Below are positions 9,645 to 19,317 of a DNA stretch of 64,000 bases, one piece after another. The stretch is from an uncultured Cytophagales bacterium (GTDB lineage Bacteria > Bacteroidota > Bacteroidia > Cytophagales > Thermonemataceae), in the NCBI GenBank assembly GCA_938002655.1, contig CALLAC010000004.1, positions 1 through 64,000 of the forward strand. Direction: 5' to 3'. The notes beneath the pieces are model-generated. The model worked only from the letters and a program-made list of their open reading frames with translations. It had not been told where the DNA came from and searched no databases. Every line of letters starts with the position of its first letter. Position 1 is the stretch's first letter. The translations under genes and the position numbers were made by a program.

Positions 9645-10811
9645 ATGAAATACACCGAAAGAGGCGTTTCCGCCAAAAAAGAGGACATTCATCAAGCCAT
9701 TGCCAATGTGGATAAAGGCATTTTTCCGAAGGCTTTTTGTAAAATTGTACCCGACTATCTGGGGGGCGATGAAAATTTCTGCAACATCATGCACGCTGAT
9801 GGGGCTGGTACCAAATCTTCGCTCGCTTATGTGTATTGGAAAGAAACTGCCGACCTTTCTGTATGGAAAGGCATAGCACAAGATGCCATAGTAATGAATA
9901 TTGATGACCTGCTTTGTGTAGGTGTGTATGACAATTTCCTGCTTTCTTCTACAATTGGCAGAAATAAAAAACTCATTCCCAGAGAGGTAATTGCTGAAAT
10001 TATCAATGGCACAGAAGAGTTTTGTAGCCAAATGCGAAAATATGGCATCAATATCTACACCACAGGCGGTGAAACTGCCGATATCGGCGATTTGGTAAGA
10101 ACTATTGTAGTAGATAGCACTGTTACGGCTCGTGCCAAACGCTCGGATATTATTTCTAACCATACCATTCAAGCAGGTGATTACATCGTAGGACTTGCCT
10201 CTTTTGGCAAAGCCTCTTATGAAAACTTCTACAACAGCGGAATAGGAAGCAACGGACTCACCTCTGCCCGCCACGATATCTTTTCCAAAATACTTGCCGA
10301 AAAGTATTCTGAAAGCTATGATAATACTTTGGATAGCAAAGTAGTTTATACAGGCAAGTACAACTTAACCGATACCCTTGAAGTTGAAGGTGAAATCTTG
10401 ACAATGGGCAAATTTGTACTATCCCCTACTCGTACCTACGCCCCTATTATGAAGGTTATTTTAGAGCAGTTTCGTTCGTATATTCACGGATTGGTGCATT
10501 GTAGCGGTGGCGGACAGACCAAAGTTTTACACTTTATTGAAAACCTACATATCCTCAAAGATAATCTTTTCGAAACGCCTCTCCTGTTTGAGCTTATTCA
10601 AAAATTCAGCCATACTGCTTGGCAAGAAATGTATCAAGTGTTTAATATGGGACATCGTCTGGAAATTTACCTCTCGGATTTGAAGATTGCAGAGGAGATT
10701 ATTAAGATTAGCGAAAATTTTGGAGTAAAAGCTCAAATTGTTGGCAGAGTGGAAGCAAGTAATGAAAAAAAACTAACTATTCAGAGCAAATACGGCGTAT
10801 TTGAGTATTAA
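9645..10811 (+). CDS. purM: phosphoribosylformylglycinamidine cyclo-ligase (AIR synthase)
   Basis: MKYTERGVSAKKEDIHQAI, HADGAGTKSSLAY, TGGETADIGDLVRT, FVLSPTRTYAP. Confidence 0.92.
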   Translation: MKYTERGVSAKKEDIHQAIANVDKGIFPKAFCKIVPDYLGGDENFCNIMHADGAGTKSSLAYVYWKETADLSVWKGIAQDAIVMNIDDLLCVGVYDNFLLSSTIGRNKKLIPREVIAEIINGTEEFCSQMRKYGINIYTTGGETADIGDLVRTIVVDSTVTARAKRSDIISNHTIQAGDYIVGLASFGKASYENFYNSGIGSNGLTSARHDIFSKILAEKYSESYDNTLDSKVVYTGKYNLTDTLEVEGEILTMGKFVLSPTRTYAPIMKVILEQFRSYIHGLVHCSGGGQTKVLHFIENLHILKDNLFETPLLFELIQKFSHTAWQEMYQVFNMGHRLEIYLSDLKIAEEIIKISENFGVKAQIVGRVEASNEKKLTIQSKYGVFEY

Positions 10812-10814
10812 AAA

Positions 10815-10841
10815 ACCTCTGATAGTAATAGTATCAGAGGT
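10815..10841. terminator. hairpin between convergent genes
   Basis: ACCTCTGATA-gtaatag-TATCAGAGGT perfect 10-bp arms immediately after the purM stop. Confidence 0.7.
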
Positions 10842-10850
10842 AAGGAAAAT

Positions 10851-11366
10851 TTATTCAATGAGTACGCCTGCACTACAACCGCCTGTTGTTCCTTTGGCAC
10901 AATTGCATTTATGCCCTTGGAAAGGTCTTATATCCGATATTGAGCAAGGGCAATCTAAACTAGAACAAGTATGCGTACATCTTTGCTCGGGCAATACCAA
11001 AAAATCACCCTTTTTTTCAAGCAAAATAGCGATGCTTACAAAACTATTATCACTCCGTTGGCTCAAAATTTCTAAAAAATAATGACGAGATACTTCATCA
11101 AAGGAAATTTTCATATCTTGCAACTTCAAAGTAAAATTTGCATCAGGTTGGTTAATTTTGTAACTTTTTTCAACTTCTGAAAAAGTGTTTTTTACTAAAT
11201 TATCCAATTCGAGGTTTTTTGCAAGAACAAAATTACCTTCTTTTGAGATTGCAATCGCATTTTTAGGCTTGAAATCTTGGGAAAGTTCTTTTTCTTTCTG
11301 GCAAGAAAAAAGCACTATCAAAATAAAAAGTGCTAATAAGAGCTGAAAAACAAAAAAATTTTTCAT
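10851..11366 (-). CDS. putative lipoprotein with Cys-rich C-terminus
   Basis: MKNFFVFQLLLALFILIVLFSCQKEKE...; C-terminus CTHTCSSLDCPCSISDIRPFQGHKCNCAKGTTGGCSAG. Confidence 0.75.
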   Translation of the reverse strand: MKNFFVFQLLLALFILIVLFSCQKEKELSQDFKPKNAIAISKEGNFVLAKNLELDNLVKNTFSEVEKSYKINQPDANFTLKLQDMKISFDEVSRHYFLEILSQRSDNSFVSIAILLEKKGDFLVLPEQRCTHTCSSLDCPCSISDIRPFQGHKCNCAKGTTGGCSAGVLIE

Positions 11367-11476
11367 AAAACTTTCATTTTAGCATTTGAACAAAACCGCC
11401 AAATTTTAATTTGGTTAAACAAAACTAAAAAAAAAAATCAAAAAAACAAATTTTCCGTTTATTTTTTGAAGTCTTT

Positions 11477-12334
11477 ATGCAAAAAATTTTATTTTCGTTC
11501 ATATTATCGAGAGTGTTATTTTTACAAATTGCTTGGGCTCAGCAAACCAATGAGCTACTTTCAAAAGCCCAAAAAGCCCTTGATGAAAATAGAATTCAAG
11601 AGGCAATACAAATCGCTACGCAAGTCATTGAGCAAGAGCCCCAGAATGCTCAGGCTTACTATTTACGCGGGCTGGCAAAATATGCTTTTTCAGACTTTTC
11701 AGCTTCTATTTCAGATTACTCGCAAGCTATTTTGCTACAACCTAACCATAAAGAGGCTTTCTATAGTCGTGGGGTAAGTTATTTTTGGCTAAACCAAAAC
11801 GAAAAAGCTGAAAATGATTTCCTGAAAGCCTTGCAAATAGATAGCACCGATGCCCGCACCTACACGGCACTGGGTTCGCTGTATAGCAGAATGGCAGAAA
11901 CTGAAACTAATCGAAAAAAACAAAAAGAATTTTTCCAAAAAGCTGAAAAATTTTATCAAAAAGCCTTACAACACAACGCAAACTACGCTCCTGCTTGCTA
12001 TAATTACGCCCTTTTGATAAGTGAAAATCAGCCAAAAAAATCTTTGGAACTTAGCGAGAAATACATTTTGCTCAAACCAGCAGATGCACAAGGTTACTTT
12101 TTGAAAGGACTATTGCTCAAAAACCAAAGACAGCCCCAAAAAGCTCTTCAAAACTTTCTGCAAAGTGCAAAACTCAATGCCCACAATGCCGAAGCTTGGT
12201 TAGAAATCGGTAATATGTATTTTGTGCAAAAAAACACATCGGAAGCCTGTACAGCTTGGCAAAAAGCAGAAAAACTCGGAAGCATTGAAGCCCAAAGACT
12301 TCTACAAAAATACTGCAAAGAATTCAAAAACTGA
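11477..12334 (+). CDS. TPR-repeat protein
   Basis: Signal peptide; tandem TPRs (AYYLRGLAKYAFSDFSASISDYSQAILLQPNHKEAFYSRGVSYF). Confidence 0.85.
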   Translation: MQKILFSFILSRVLFLQIAWAQQTNELLSKAQKALDENRIQEAIQIATQVIEQEPQNAQAYYLRGLAKYAFSDFSASISDYSQAILLQPNHKEAFYSRGVSYFWLNQNEKAENDFLKALQIDSTDARTYTALGSLYSRMAETETNRKKQKEFFQKAEKFYQKALQHNANYAPACYNYALLISENQPKKSLELSEKYILLKPADAQGYFLKGLLLKNQRQPQKALQNFLQSAKLNAHNAEAWLEIGNMYFVQKNTSEACTAWQKAEKLGSIEAQRLLQKYCKEFKN

Positions 12335-13970
12335 AATCTTCTGTAATTTCCCAATTTTCACGCAATGGAATAGGTTTTGGCAAAAAAATCACTTTTTCAG
12401 GTAAAATTCCTTTTTCATAATCGCCCTTATCCCAACGTCCATTTTTGTTTTTGTCTATAATTGCTCTTACCAAATAAGTTCCTGCGGGCAAATAATCCCA
12501 AACAATTACATTTTCAGAGATTTTTTCTTGGGTGATGCTACGCAATACCTGTCTTTTTTCATCTAAAAGTTCTAAAATAAAATTAGGCTCTTGCGTTCTG
12601 ATGTTGAGTTTTAGTATTGCAAAACGATTGGCTTGTTTAAGCATAAAATTTTCTTTGGTAGCCTTGCTTCGGTCTTTTTCGCAACTTTCAAAAGCGGCAC
12701 TATCCAAGTACAAATGCAATTTTTCTTGAAATTCAATTTTCTTGCGTATGCTCAAAACATTTTTGTATTCGTTCCACTCGTAATCTTTGGAAAGAAGTGA
12801 TATTTTTTGCAGGCTATCGCTATCTTTGTAAAAATAAATTTTCGTAGTATCTATTTGCAAAATAGGTTTATTGAAAGCGAACTCTAAATGAAAATTAGGC
12901 AAAATACCCTCGCCTTGCGAAGCATTTTTAATTTGCAATTTCAAAGGCTCTTTTTTACTTTTACCACTACGCAGTTCTTTCAGAAAAAATATTTTAGCTG
13001 TGGTGTCCAGAACATTTCCGAGCGAATCGGTAGCTTGTAAATTTACTTGTAAAGTATCGTAAATTTGTGCCACGTTGAAAAGTACTACTTCTTTACCTCC
13101 TTCGGCAATTTGGTAAGCAATTGGCTGTAAGCTCTGTAAGCTGATTTTTGAAAGAGGCTTACTAAAATCCAAAGTAGTTTTATCGGTTTGCGTATTAGAA
13201 GGTCTTGCTTTCAGAAAACGAGGTGGTTTTTTATCAGATAAAGCCAGCTCAATATTCAGAGAATCTACGTTTTTTTCTTGCAAAAGAATATTTTTTTCTA
13301 AAAATCCGACTGCTTCTTGCTCAGGATTTAAGCGGTTGTTGTTGTTTTTATCACTAAATACAAATAGCTGATACGTACCAGCTTTAAGATTTTGCAATCG
13401 GAAAAAGCCTTCTTTATCCGTTTTGCCCAAGTAATAGGGCAAATGCTTTTCTACTTTCAAGGTATCTTCGGCAGGAGCCAACCATACAACACATTCGGCG
13501 GCAGGTGTGCCTGAAAGCAGATAAGTAGCTTTTCCACGAATTTCAAGAGAATCTAATTTATCACCTGTACTGAAAACTATCTGTAGGTTTGGGGGAGTAT
13601 TTCCTTCGTTGAGGTCTTGAATACCTTTACGGAAATTGAGCGTGTAGGTTGTATTTGGCTCAAAAGGCTCTTGAAATTCTAAAACTGCCGCTTTTTTGAA
13701 CTCACGCACCTTGAAAGTTCCTTTAATAGAAGGCGTAATGAGTAGCTCTTGTTGTAAATTATTTGTTTTTATTCTTTCATCAAACTCTAAAATAATGACT
13801 TTGCTATTGAAGTTAGTCGTTTTATTGAGTGGTATTTGTTTGATGATTTTGGGTGGAATGGTATCTTTGGCTCCTCCTGTAATAGGACGCGGATTGGCAC
13901 AAGCCCCGAAAATAAATGATATACAAATCCAGCAGATATATTTTCCTAAAACAAAAAAAATCAATCGCAT
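12324..13970 (-). CDS. SbsA-type Ig-like domain-containing lipoprotein (548 aa)
   Basis: FGACANPRPITGGAKDTIPPKIIKQIPLNKTTNFNSKVIILEFDERI; DKNKNGRWDKGDYEKGI. Confidence 0.8.
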   Translation of the reverse strand: MRLIFFVLGKYICWICISFIFGACANPRPITGGAKDTIPPKIIKQIPLNKTTNFNSKVIILEFDERIKTNNLQQELLITPSIKGTFKVREFKKAAVLEFQEPFEPNTTYTLNFRKGIQDLNEGNTPPNLQIVFSTGDKLDSLEIRGKATYLLSGTPAAECVVWLAPAEDTLKVEKHLPYYLGKTDKEGFFRLQNLKAGTYQLFVFSDKNNNNRLNPEQEAVGFLEKNILLQEKNVDSLNIELALSDKKPPRFLKARPSNTQTDKTTLDFSKPLSKISLQSLQPIAYQIAEGGKEVVLFNVAQIYDTLQVNLQATDSLGNVLDTTAKIFFLKELRSGKSKKEPLKLQIKNASQGEGILPNFHLEFAFNKPILQIDTTKIYFYKDSDSLQKISLLSKDYEWNEYKNVLSIRKKIEFQEKLHLYLDSAAFESCEKDRSKATKENFMLKQANRFAILKLNIRTQEPNFILELLDEKRQVLRSITQEKISENVIVWDYLPAGTYLVRAIIDKNKNGRWDKGDYEKGILPEKVIFLPKPIPLRENWEITEDFSF

Positions 13971-13997
13971 TTATTAGGTAAATTTTTGTAACAGGCT

Positions 13998-14726
13998 TTA
14001 TTTATTTGCAAGCACCCAAATGATTCGTGGCTTGCTTTCGTCGTAAGGTTCTAGCAGGTAATTGCCGTATATTTGTATAGGCACCAAGCCCAACTGCTGA
14101 AAGTAAATCCTGAAATCTTGCAAGGTAATTGCCATTACACGCTCTTGGAAGCAATAGCTTTCGCCTTTATCTTCAAAACGAATAGTTTTTGTGATAAATT
14201 TGCCTTGCAATTCTTTTTTGATAAAAAACGTAATACCTTGTGCTACTTTTTGCTCTTGAAGGGGCAAAGTTTGTACAATTTTTTCTGTGTTGAAGAAATC
14301 TATGATGAGCTTTCCATTTTCATTCAAATTATTTGCAAGGGCTTGCAAGCAAGCGATATTTTCGGCTTCTGTTTCAAAGTAGCCAAAACTTGTGAAAAAA
14401 TTCAACACATAATCATAATAGCCTTCTCGGAAAGGCACACGCATATCGTGTAGAAAAAACTCTAAATTGGGTAAATCTTTATAATTTTCTTTAGCATAAG
14501 CTATGCTTTCGGGAGAAAGGTCTATGCCAGTGACGTGATAGCCATTTTGGGCTAAATATGCCGAATGTCTTCCTCTACCACAAGGAACATCTAATATTTT
14601 AGTATTTTTTTGAAGAGGCACCTTTGTGCAAAGCTTATCCAAAAATATACGAGCTTCTTGCTCGTTTCGATGCTGATAGAGTATAGGGTAATAAGGTGAG
14701 TTGAACCAATCTTTGTACCAAACCAT
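13998..14726 (-). CDS. class I SAM-dependent methyltransferase
   Basis: ILDVPCGRGRHSAYLAQNGYHVTGIDLSPESI. Confidence 0.85.
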   Translation of the reverse strand: MVWYKDWFNSPYYPILYQHRNEQEARIFLDKLCTKVPLQKNTKILDVPCGRGRHSAYLAQNGYHVTGIDLSPESIAYAKENYKDLPNLEFFLHDMRVPFREGYYDYVLNFFTSFGYFETEAENIACLQALANNLNENGKLIIDFFNTEKIVQTLPLQEQKVAQGITFFIKKELQGKFITKTIRFEDKGESYCFQERVMAITLQDFRIYFQQLGLVPIQIYGNYLLEPYDESKPRIIWVLANK

Positions 14727-14743
14727 TGTAGAAATTTATTTTT

Positions 14744-15346
14744 TTAGAGTAGATGTTTTAGTTTTTCTGCATATTTTTGTATAACACGTGGCGTAATAAA
14801 GGCTTCTTTTTCAATATACAACAAGTCTTTGTAACCCGAATGATGCAGAATAATTCGTTCGCTTTCAGGATTTCTTATACCATTGAAAATCAAGCCTTTG
14901 ACTTTCAGGTGACGTCTTTGTAACTCTTTTACTGAAAGCAACGTATGATTGATACAACCCAAATACAAATTTACTACCAAAATAATCTCTAAATCAAATT
15001 TTTGAGCAATATCAATGATGAAGTCTTTGTCGTTGAGTGGCACCAAAATTCCTCCTGCTCCTTCTACAACAAGAGGCTTATCAGTAGCGGGCAGTAGAAT
15101 TTTTTCAAGCTCAATAGTTTGATTTTCTGCCTTGGCAGAGTCGTGTGGAGAAGCAGGTTTTACAAATTCGTACGCAGAGGGGAATATTTTTACAGGAAAA
15201 CTCACTAAATCAGCTACTGCATCGCTATCTCTTGGGAAACCTGACTGCACAGGCTTCCAATAATCGGCTTTTAAAGCCTCTACTAAAATAGCACTTACAA
15301 GGGTTTTTCCTGAATCTGTGCCAATTGCTGTAACAAAATAGTTCAT
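14744..15346 (-). CDS. bioD: dethiobiotin synthase
   Basis: MNYFVTAIGTDSGKTLVSAILVEALKADYWKPVQSG; VVEGAGGILVPLN. Confidence 0.92.
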   Translation of the reverse strand: MNYFVTAIGTDSGKTLVSAILVEALKADYWKPVQSGFPRDSDAVADLVSFPVKIFPSAYEFVKPASPHDSAKAENQTIELEKILLPATDKPLVVEGAGGILVPLNDKDFIIDIAQKFDLEIILVVNLYLGCINHTLLSVKELQRRHLKVKGLIFNGIRNPESERIILHHSGYKDLLYIEKEAFITPRVIQKYAEKLKHLL

Positions 15347-16302
15347 TGTGTATGGGTTATTTGTATGCTTGTTGCTACTTCATAATACTTTTTTTTGTAC
15401 TCTTGCCATTGCTCTTGGGGTGTTTTTTGAGAAAAAATCAGTTTTTTTAATTCAATGAGGCGGTCAAGTGTAGCAAATTTCAGTTCTTCAAACGAAGCAT
15501 AGCCTAAGGTAACCAGAGCAAGGCTGATATCATCTGCGGCTTTTGCCTCAAAAGCCCATAAAAGTGCTTCTTGCCATAGCTCTAAGGTACAAATTCGGGG
15601 ATGATGCAGAGTTGCTAGCAAATAATATTCAAAATGCAAAGGTGTAGGCAAATACCCAAAACAGCCATCGGTAGCAGTAATAAGAACAATAGGCTCCTGA
15701 AAAATAATCTTTTGCTTACAAAGTTGGAAATCGCCTTCGGCACTGATGCAATTGGCAATAGGAGCATCTTGCAAAAGATTTTCGAAGGCATCTAAGTCTT
15801 CGATTAGGTTATCTTGTGAAATTTGTTGTAAGCCTGTTTTTCTGAGTACATATACTCGTGAATCTCCTGCCCAAAAGGCTTCTACACGATAAACGTTTTC
15901 TGCTATTATTTTTCCTTCTTGTATTCGAAACACAAGCCCTGCTATGGTAGTGGGTAGTCGTTTGATGAGCCGTGTACGCAATTTGGAACGTTTATCGTCT
16001 AATTGAGCTATTTTTAGCTGAAAAGATTTCTTGAGATTATTTTCCAGAGTTTCGGTAAAGTTTTCTAGATTAGGATTTTGCTCAACAAAAGTTTGCTCTG
16101 CAATTTGAATGGCAAGCCTAGAAGCCAAATAAGCTCCTGAAAATATTTTTTCACCTATTTGGTAAGGTGTACTGCCTGCTCCTCCCAAGCCATCTGCTAC
16201 TGCTATTATACCTGTACCATTTTCTTCATCAACGAGCGAAGCAGGGAAGGCATCTTCTCCTTTACCCTCTATTTTTTCACTCCATAAAGCTAGTAGCATC
16301 AT
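15343..16302 (-). CDS. PP2C-type protein phosphatase
   Basis: GIIAVADGLGGAGS, AFWAGDSRVYVLR, ITATDGCFGY, DDISLALVTLG; overlaps the bioD start by 4 nt. Confidence 0.8.
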   Translation of the reverse strand: MMLLALWSEKIEGKGEDAFPASLVDEENGTGIIAVADGLGGAGSTPYQIGEKIFSGAYLASRLAIQIAEQTFVEQNPNLENFTETLENNLKKSFQLKIAQLDDKRSKLRTRLIKRLPTTIAGLVFRIQEGKIIAENVYRVEAFWAGDSRVYVLRKTGLQQISQDNLIEDLDAFENLLQDAPIANCISAEGDFQLCKQKIIFQEPIVLITATDGCFGYLPTPLHFEYYLLATLHHPRICTLELWQEALLWAFEAKAADDISLALVTLGYASFEELKFATLDRLIELKKLIFSQKTPQEQWQEYKKKYYEVATSIQITHTQ

Positions 16303-16319
16303 AGTAGAAAACTTTCATT

Positions 16320-17669
16320 TTAATTTAAGTCCAAAATATTACAAGGAGCATATTCTTTATCAATTTCAATAAAAACATCATTTTTGGCTTTTTGTAGCCA
16401 TTCCATAAGTTTTTTGTTGCGTTTAGCTTCCAAGGCTTCTTGCTGAATTTTAGGATAATCCAGATTGAAATCAGCTACGTGTGCGGGGTGTTTGGCACGG
16501 AAAAGAATAATACGCAAAGCCCTTTTGCCATCATAAGTTCTAAATGTATGTGGTTTGCTAATCTCACCCACTTGCATATCATCAAGCAAGTCTGAAAGGA
16601 AGCTATCCATCTGATTGATAGGAATACGATAAGAAAAATCTTGCGACATAATTCTACCCCCATTCGGAGCAGTATTCATTGAGCCCAAGCCTTTGTCGTC
16701 AGAATAAAGTAAAGCGGCTTTTTCAAAAGAAATGCTATCTTGCATAATTCGTGTGCGAAGGCTATCCAGAAATCTTTCAGCTTCGCGAGTATCTACTTGC
16801 TCCCAATCGGGCATCATCAAGATATGTTTGGCATGAAATTCATCGCCTCGCCTATCTACCAGTTTTACAATATGATAACCAAAACGACTCTCAAAAGGCT
16901 TGGAAATTTCGCCGGGTTTGAGTTTGAATACTACGGCTTCAAATTCGGGCACCATACTGCCACGTTTACTCCAATCCAAATCGCCGCCTTGGTCGCGTGA
17001 GCCATCTTCGCTATAAATTTTTGCCATCTCTTCAAAGCTCTGATTTTCTTCTACAATTCGCTTATACACTTGCTCCATACGCGAGCGTAATCGCTCTTTT
17101 TCAGCTTTCAGCAAAGGCGGATTTTTTACGATTTGAGCTACTTCTAACTCCGTAACATAGACAGGCAAACTATCTTTGGGTATACTGTTAAAATATTTAC
17201 GAACTTCGGAAGGAGTGATTTTTACGTTTTTGGTAATATGCGAACGCATTTTCTCAACAGTCATTTTTTCTTTGAGCTGCATTCGCAAATCACTCTTGAA
17301 AGCCTCTATGTTGTGCAAGTCCAGCAGTTCTTTGAGTTCTTCGTCTGTTTTTCCTTGTGAAATTTGTTGCCAACGCAAATTGAATTCTTCATCAAGCAGT
17401 TCATTATCTACCATTACTGAATCAATTTCGGCTTTGGCAACCAAAATTTTACCGATAATCATACTACGCAAAATTTCACAACGCAATTCTTGCTTATTAG
17501 ACAAACGGGGGTTTTGTTGCAAAATTTGCATTGTTGCAAGCTCTACATCAGAAAGTAGAATGATTTGGTTATCTACTTTAGCTATGATTTTATCTAAAAT
17601 TTCTTTGTTTTGAGCCAAGATACTCAAAGGAAAAAACAAAACCGCAATACACTTAAAAATTTTTTTCAT
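16320..17669 (-). CDS. surA: SurA-like periplasmic peptidylprolyl isomerase (two parvulin-type regions)
   Basis: Signal peptide; IAKVDNQIILLSDVE; YSEDGSRDQGGDLDWSKRGSMVPEFEAVVFKLKPGEISKPFESRFGYHIVKLVDRR; HAKHILM. Confidence 0.88.
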   Translation of the reverse strand: MKKIFKCIAVLFFPLSILAQNKEILDKIIAKVDNQIILLSDVELATMQILQQNPRLSNKQELRCEILRSMIIGKILVAKAEIDSVMVDNELLDEEFNLRWQQISQGKTDEELKELLDLHNIEAFKSDLRMQLKEKMTVEKMRSHITKNVKITPSEVRKYFNSIPKDSLPVYVTELEVAQIVKNPPLLKAEKERLRSRMEQVYKRIVEENQSFEEMAKIYSEDGSRDQGGDLDWSKRGSMVPEFEAVVFKLKPGEISKPFESRFGYHIVKLVDRRGDEFHAKHILMMPDWEQVDTREAERFLDSLRTRIMQDSISFEKAALLYSDDKGLGSMNTAPNGGRIMSQDFSYRIPINQMDSFLSDLLDDMQVGEISKPHTFRTYDGKRALRIILFRAKHPAHVADFNLDYPKIQQEALEAKRNKKLMEWLQKAKNDVFIEIDKEYAPCNILDLN

Positions 17670-17925
17670 AGTAATTCAAAAATTTCAGAACGCAAACTTA
17701 ATAAATGCAATTATTCTTTGCAAAACATAAGGAAAATTTCAGTTTTAGGAAGAATTTTTAGTGCAAATACTTGGATTTTGTTTCAAGAAACTGCATTTTT
17801 ATACCAAGATTAAAATGCTTTGTAGAGTTTGGAGAATTTTACTTTTTGATTTTCAGCAATTTGTAAAAATTACTAAACTCTCTTTTTTTCTGGTATAAAA
17901 ACATTTTTTTTCAAAACACATTGCT

Positions 17926-19188
17926 ATGAAGCCCAACTATAAAACTAAAGATTTTTTCTTTCCTATTTTCAGCATTCTGAAAGAAGCAAACAAGCCTCTC
18001 AAACCTTCTGAGGTAGCCCAAAAAATCATTCAAAATTTGCCTTTGGATAGAAAATCGGAATTTTGGGCGATAGTAAGGCTCAAACTCAAAAATCGCATAC
18101 GCAGTGCGGCAAACCATCTGGCAGAAGCAGGCATCATCTATACTACCAAAAAAAATCCTTATCAGAAAAAAGGCTGGTTCTTGACTGAATATGGCAAACA
18201 ATTGCAAGTAGACGAACCTGAGCTTATTCGCGAAGCCAAACGAAATATTCGTAGAAAAAGCATCCAAAACCTTGAAACAAACACCAAACTCTTTCTACCC
18301 AAAGTAGTTTCTCGCAAAAAACGAGAGCAAACTATCAGCTTTAGCAAAAATACCATTCTCTACGGACCACCCGCTACGGGCAAAACCTCCAAAGCCATTG
18401 AAATGGCTATCGGTATTTTAGGTTTGGATAAACTTAAAAGCCATGATGCCAAAAAAGCCTTACGAGATTTGCAGGGAAGTCAGTTTGAAATGATTTCTCT
18501 ACATCCCAACTATCGCTACGAGCATTTTCTGGAAGATATTGATTCCCTAGGAAAAATTAAAGATGGTATTTTGAAAAAAATTGCTATCAGGGCACGCAGA
18601 GAATACGAAAGAAATCCTGAAAATCCGTCTAACTTTGTGCTTATCATTGATGAAATGCATCGTAGCGAACCTGCTGAAATTTTCGGCGAAGCTATCAGTT
18701 TACTCGGAGCAGATAAAAGGCTTGGGCAAGAGAATGAAATTCAGGTAGCACTTGCCTATTCAGGAGAAACTTTTACCCTTACACCTAATCTCTATCTCAT
18801 TGGCACTATCAATATTGCCGAAATTGACTACCAAACCGATAGCAGTTTCTTACAGCATTTTGAAATGATACCCGTGTATCCTCGCTACGACCACATCAAT
18901 TTAGCTTATGCCGATTTTCTCAAAGAACTAAACCGCAAGATTTCCTATTACAAAGGCAGCGATTTTATGTTCGGACACGGCTATTTTATGCAAAACGCTG
19001 AAAGTTTAGATTTCTTACGTATTCTCAATCATCAGGTTATTCCTACGTTACGTTTTTATTTTGAACCCAAAGAATTAGTGCAAGAAATTTTACAAACAGC
19101 CCTCGAAGAAGCCGAAAGCACCAGAGGCAAATTTGAAGTACTTGAAAATGAACGCTTGCACCTAGAAGTTATTCGGGTGAGTTGGTAA
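17926..19188 (+). CDS. McrB-like AAA+ ATPase/GTPase with N-terminal Mrr_N-like winged helix; orphan (no McrC)
   Basis: N-terminal ILKEANKPLKPSEVAQKI...AGIIYTT...GWFLTEYGKQL; ILYGPPATGKT; LIIDEMHRSEPAEIFGE; LIGTINIAEID; TDSSFLQHF in place of LDxALRRRF. Confidence 0.78.
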   Translation: MKPNYKTKDFFFPIFSILKEANKPLKPSEVAQKIIQNLPLDRKSEFWAIVRLKLKNRIRSAANHLAEAGIIYTTKKNPYQKKGWFLTEYGKQLQVDEPELIREAKRNIRRKSIQNLETNTKLFLPKVVSRKKREQTISFSKNTILYGPPATGKTSKAIEMAIGILGLDKLKSHDAKKALRDLQGSQFEMISLHPNYRYEHFLEDIDSLGKIKDGILKKIAIRARREYERNPENPSNFVLIIDEMHRSEPAEIFGEAISLLGADKRLGQENEIQVALAYSGETFTLTPNLYLIGTINIAEIDYQTDSSFLQHFEMIPVYPRYDHINLAYADFLKELNRKISYYKGSDFMFGHGYFMQNAESLDFLRILNHQVIPTLRFYFEPKELVQEILQTALEEAESTRGKFEVLENERLHLEVIRVSW

Positions 19189-19317
19189 GTCTGCAAAAAC
19201 TTAATATATTTACAACAATTTTGTAATTTTGGTAAGATTAGAAGCAGGAAGCAATGTAAAACGCCAAATCCCTCAAGCCCCTAAATCTCTTTTTTGCAGT
19301 GTAACAAAATCAAATAA

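Noticed and set aside
9624-10274. 216-aa minus-strand ORF antisense to purM
   Set aside because: Wholly inside the convincing purM frame; no family features; antisense shadow ORF.
17176-17613. 145-aa plus-strand ORF inside the SurA-like gene
   Set aside because: Ser/Leu-rich antisense shadow; no independent evidence.
19256-19290. 'aaacgccaaatccctcaagcccctaaatctc' intergenic string resembling repeat-like CCCTCAAnCCCCTAAA text
   Set aside because: Only one copy seen and no inverted partner nearby; too little to call a mobile element.
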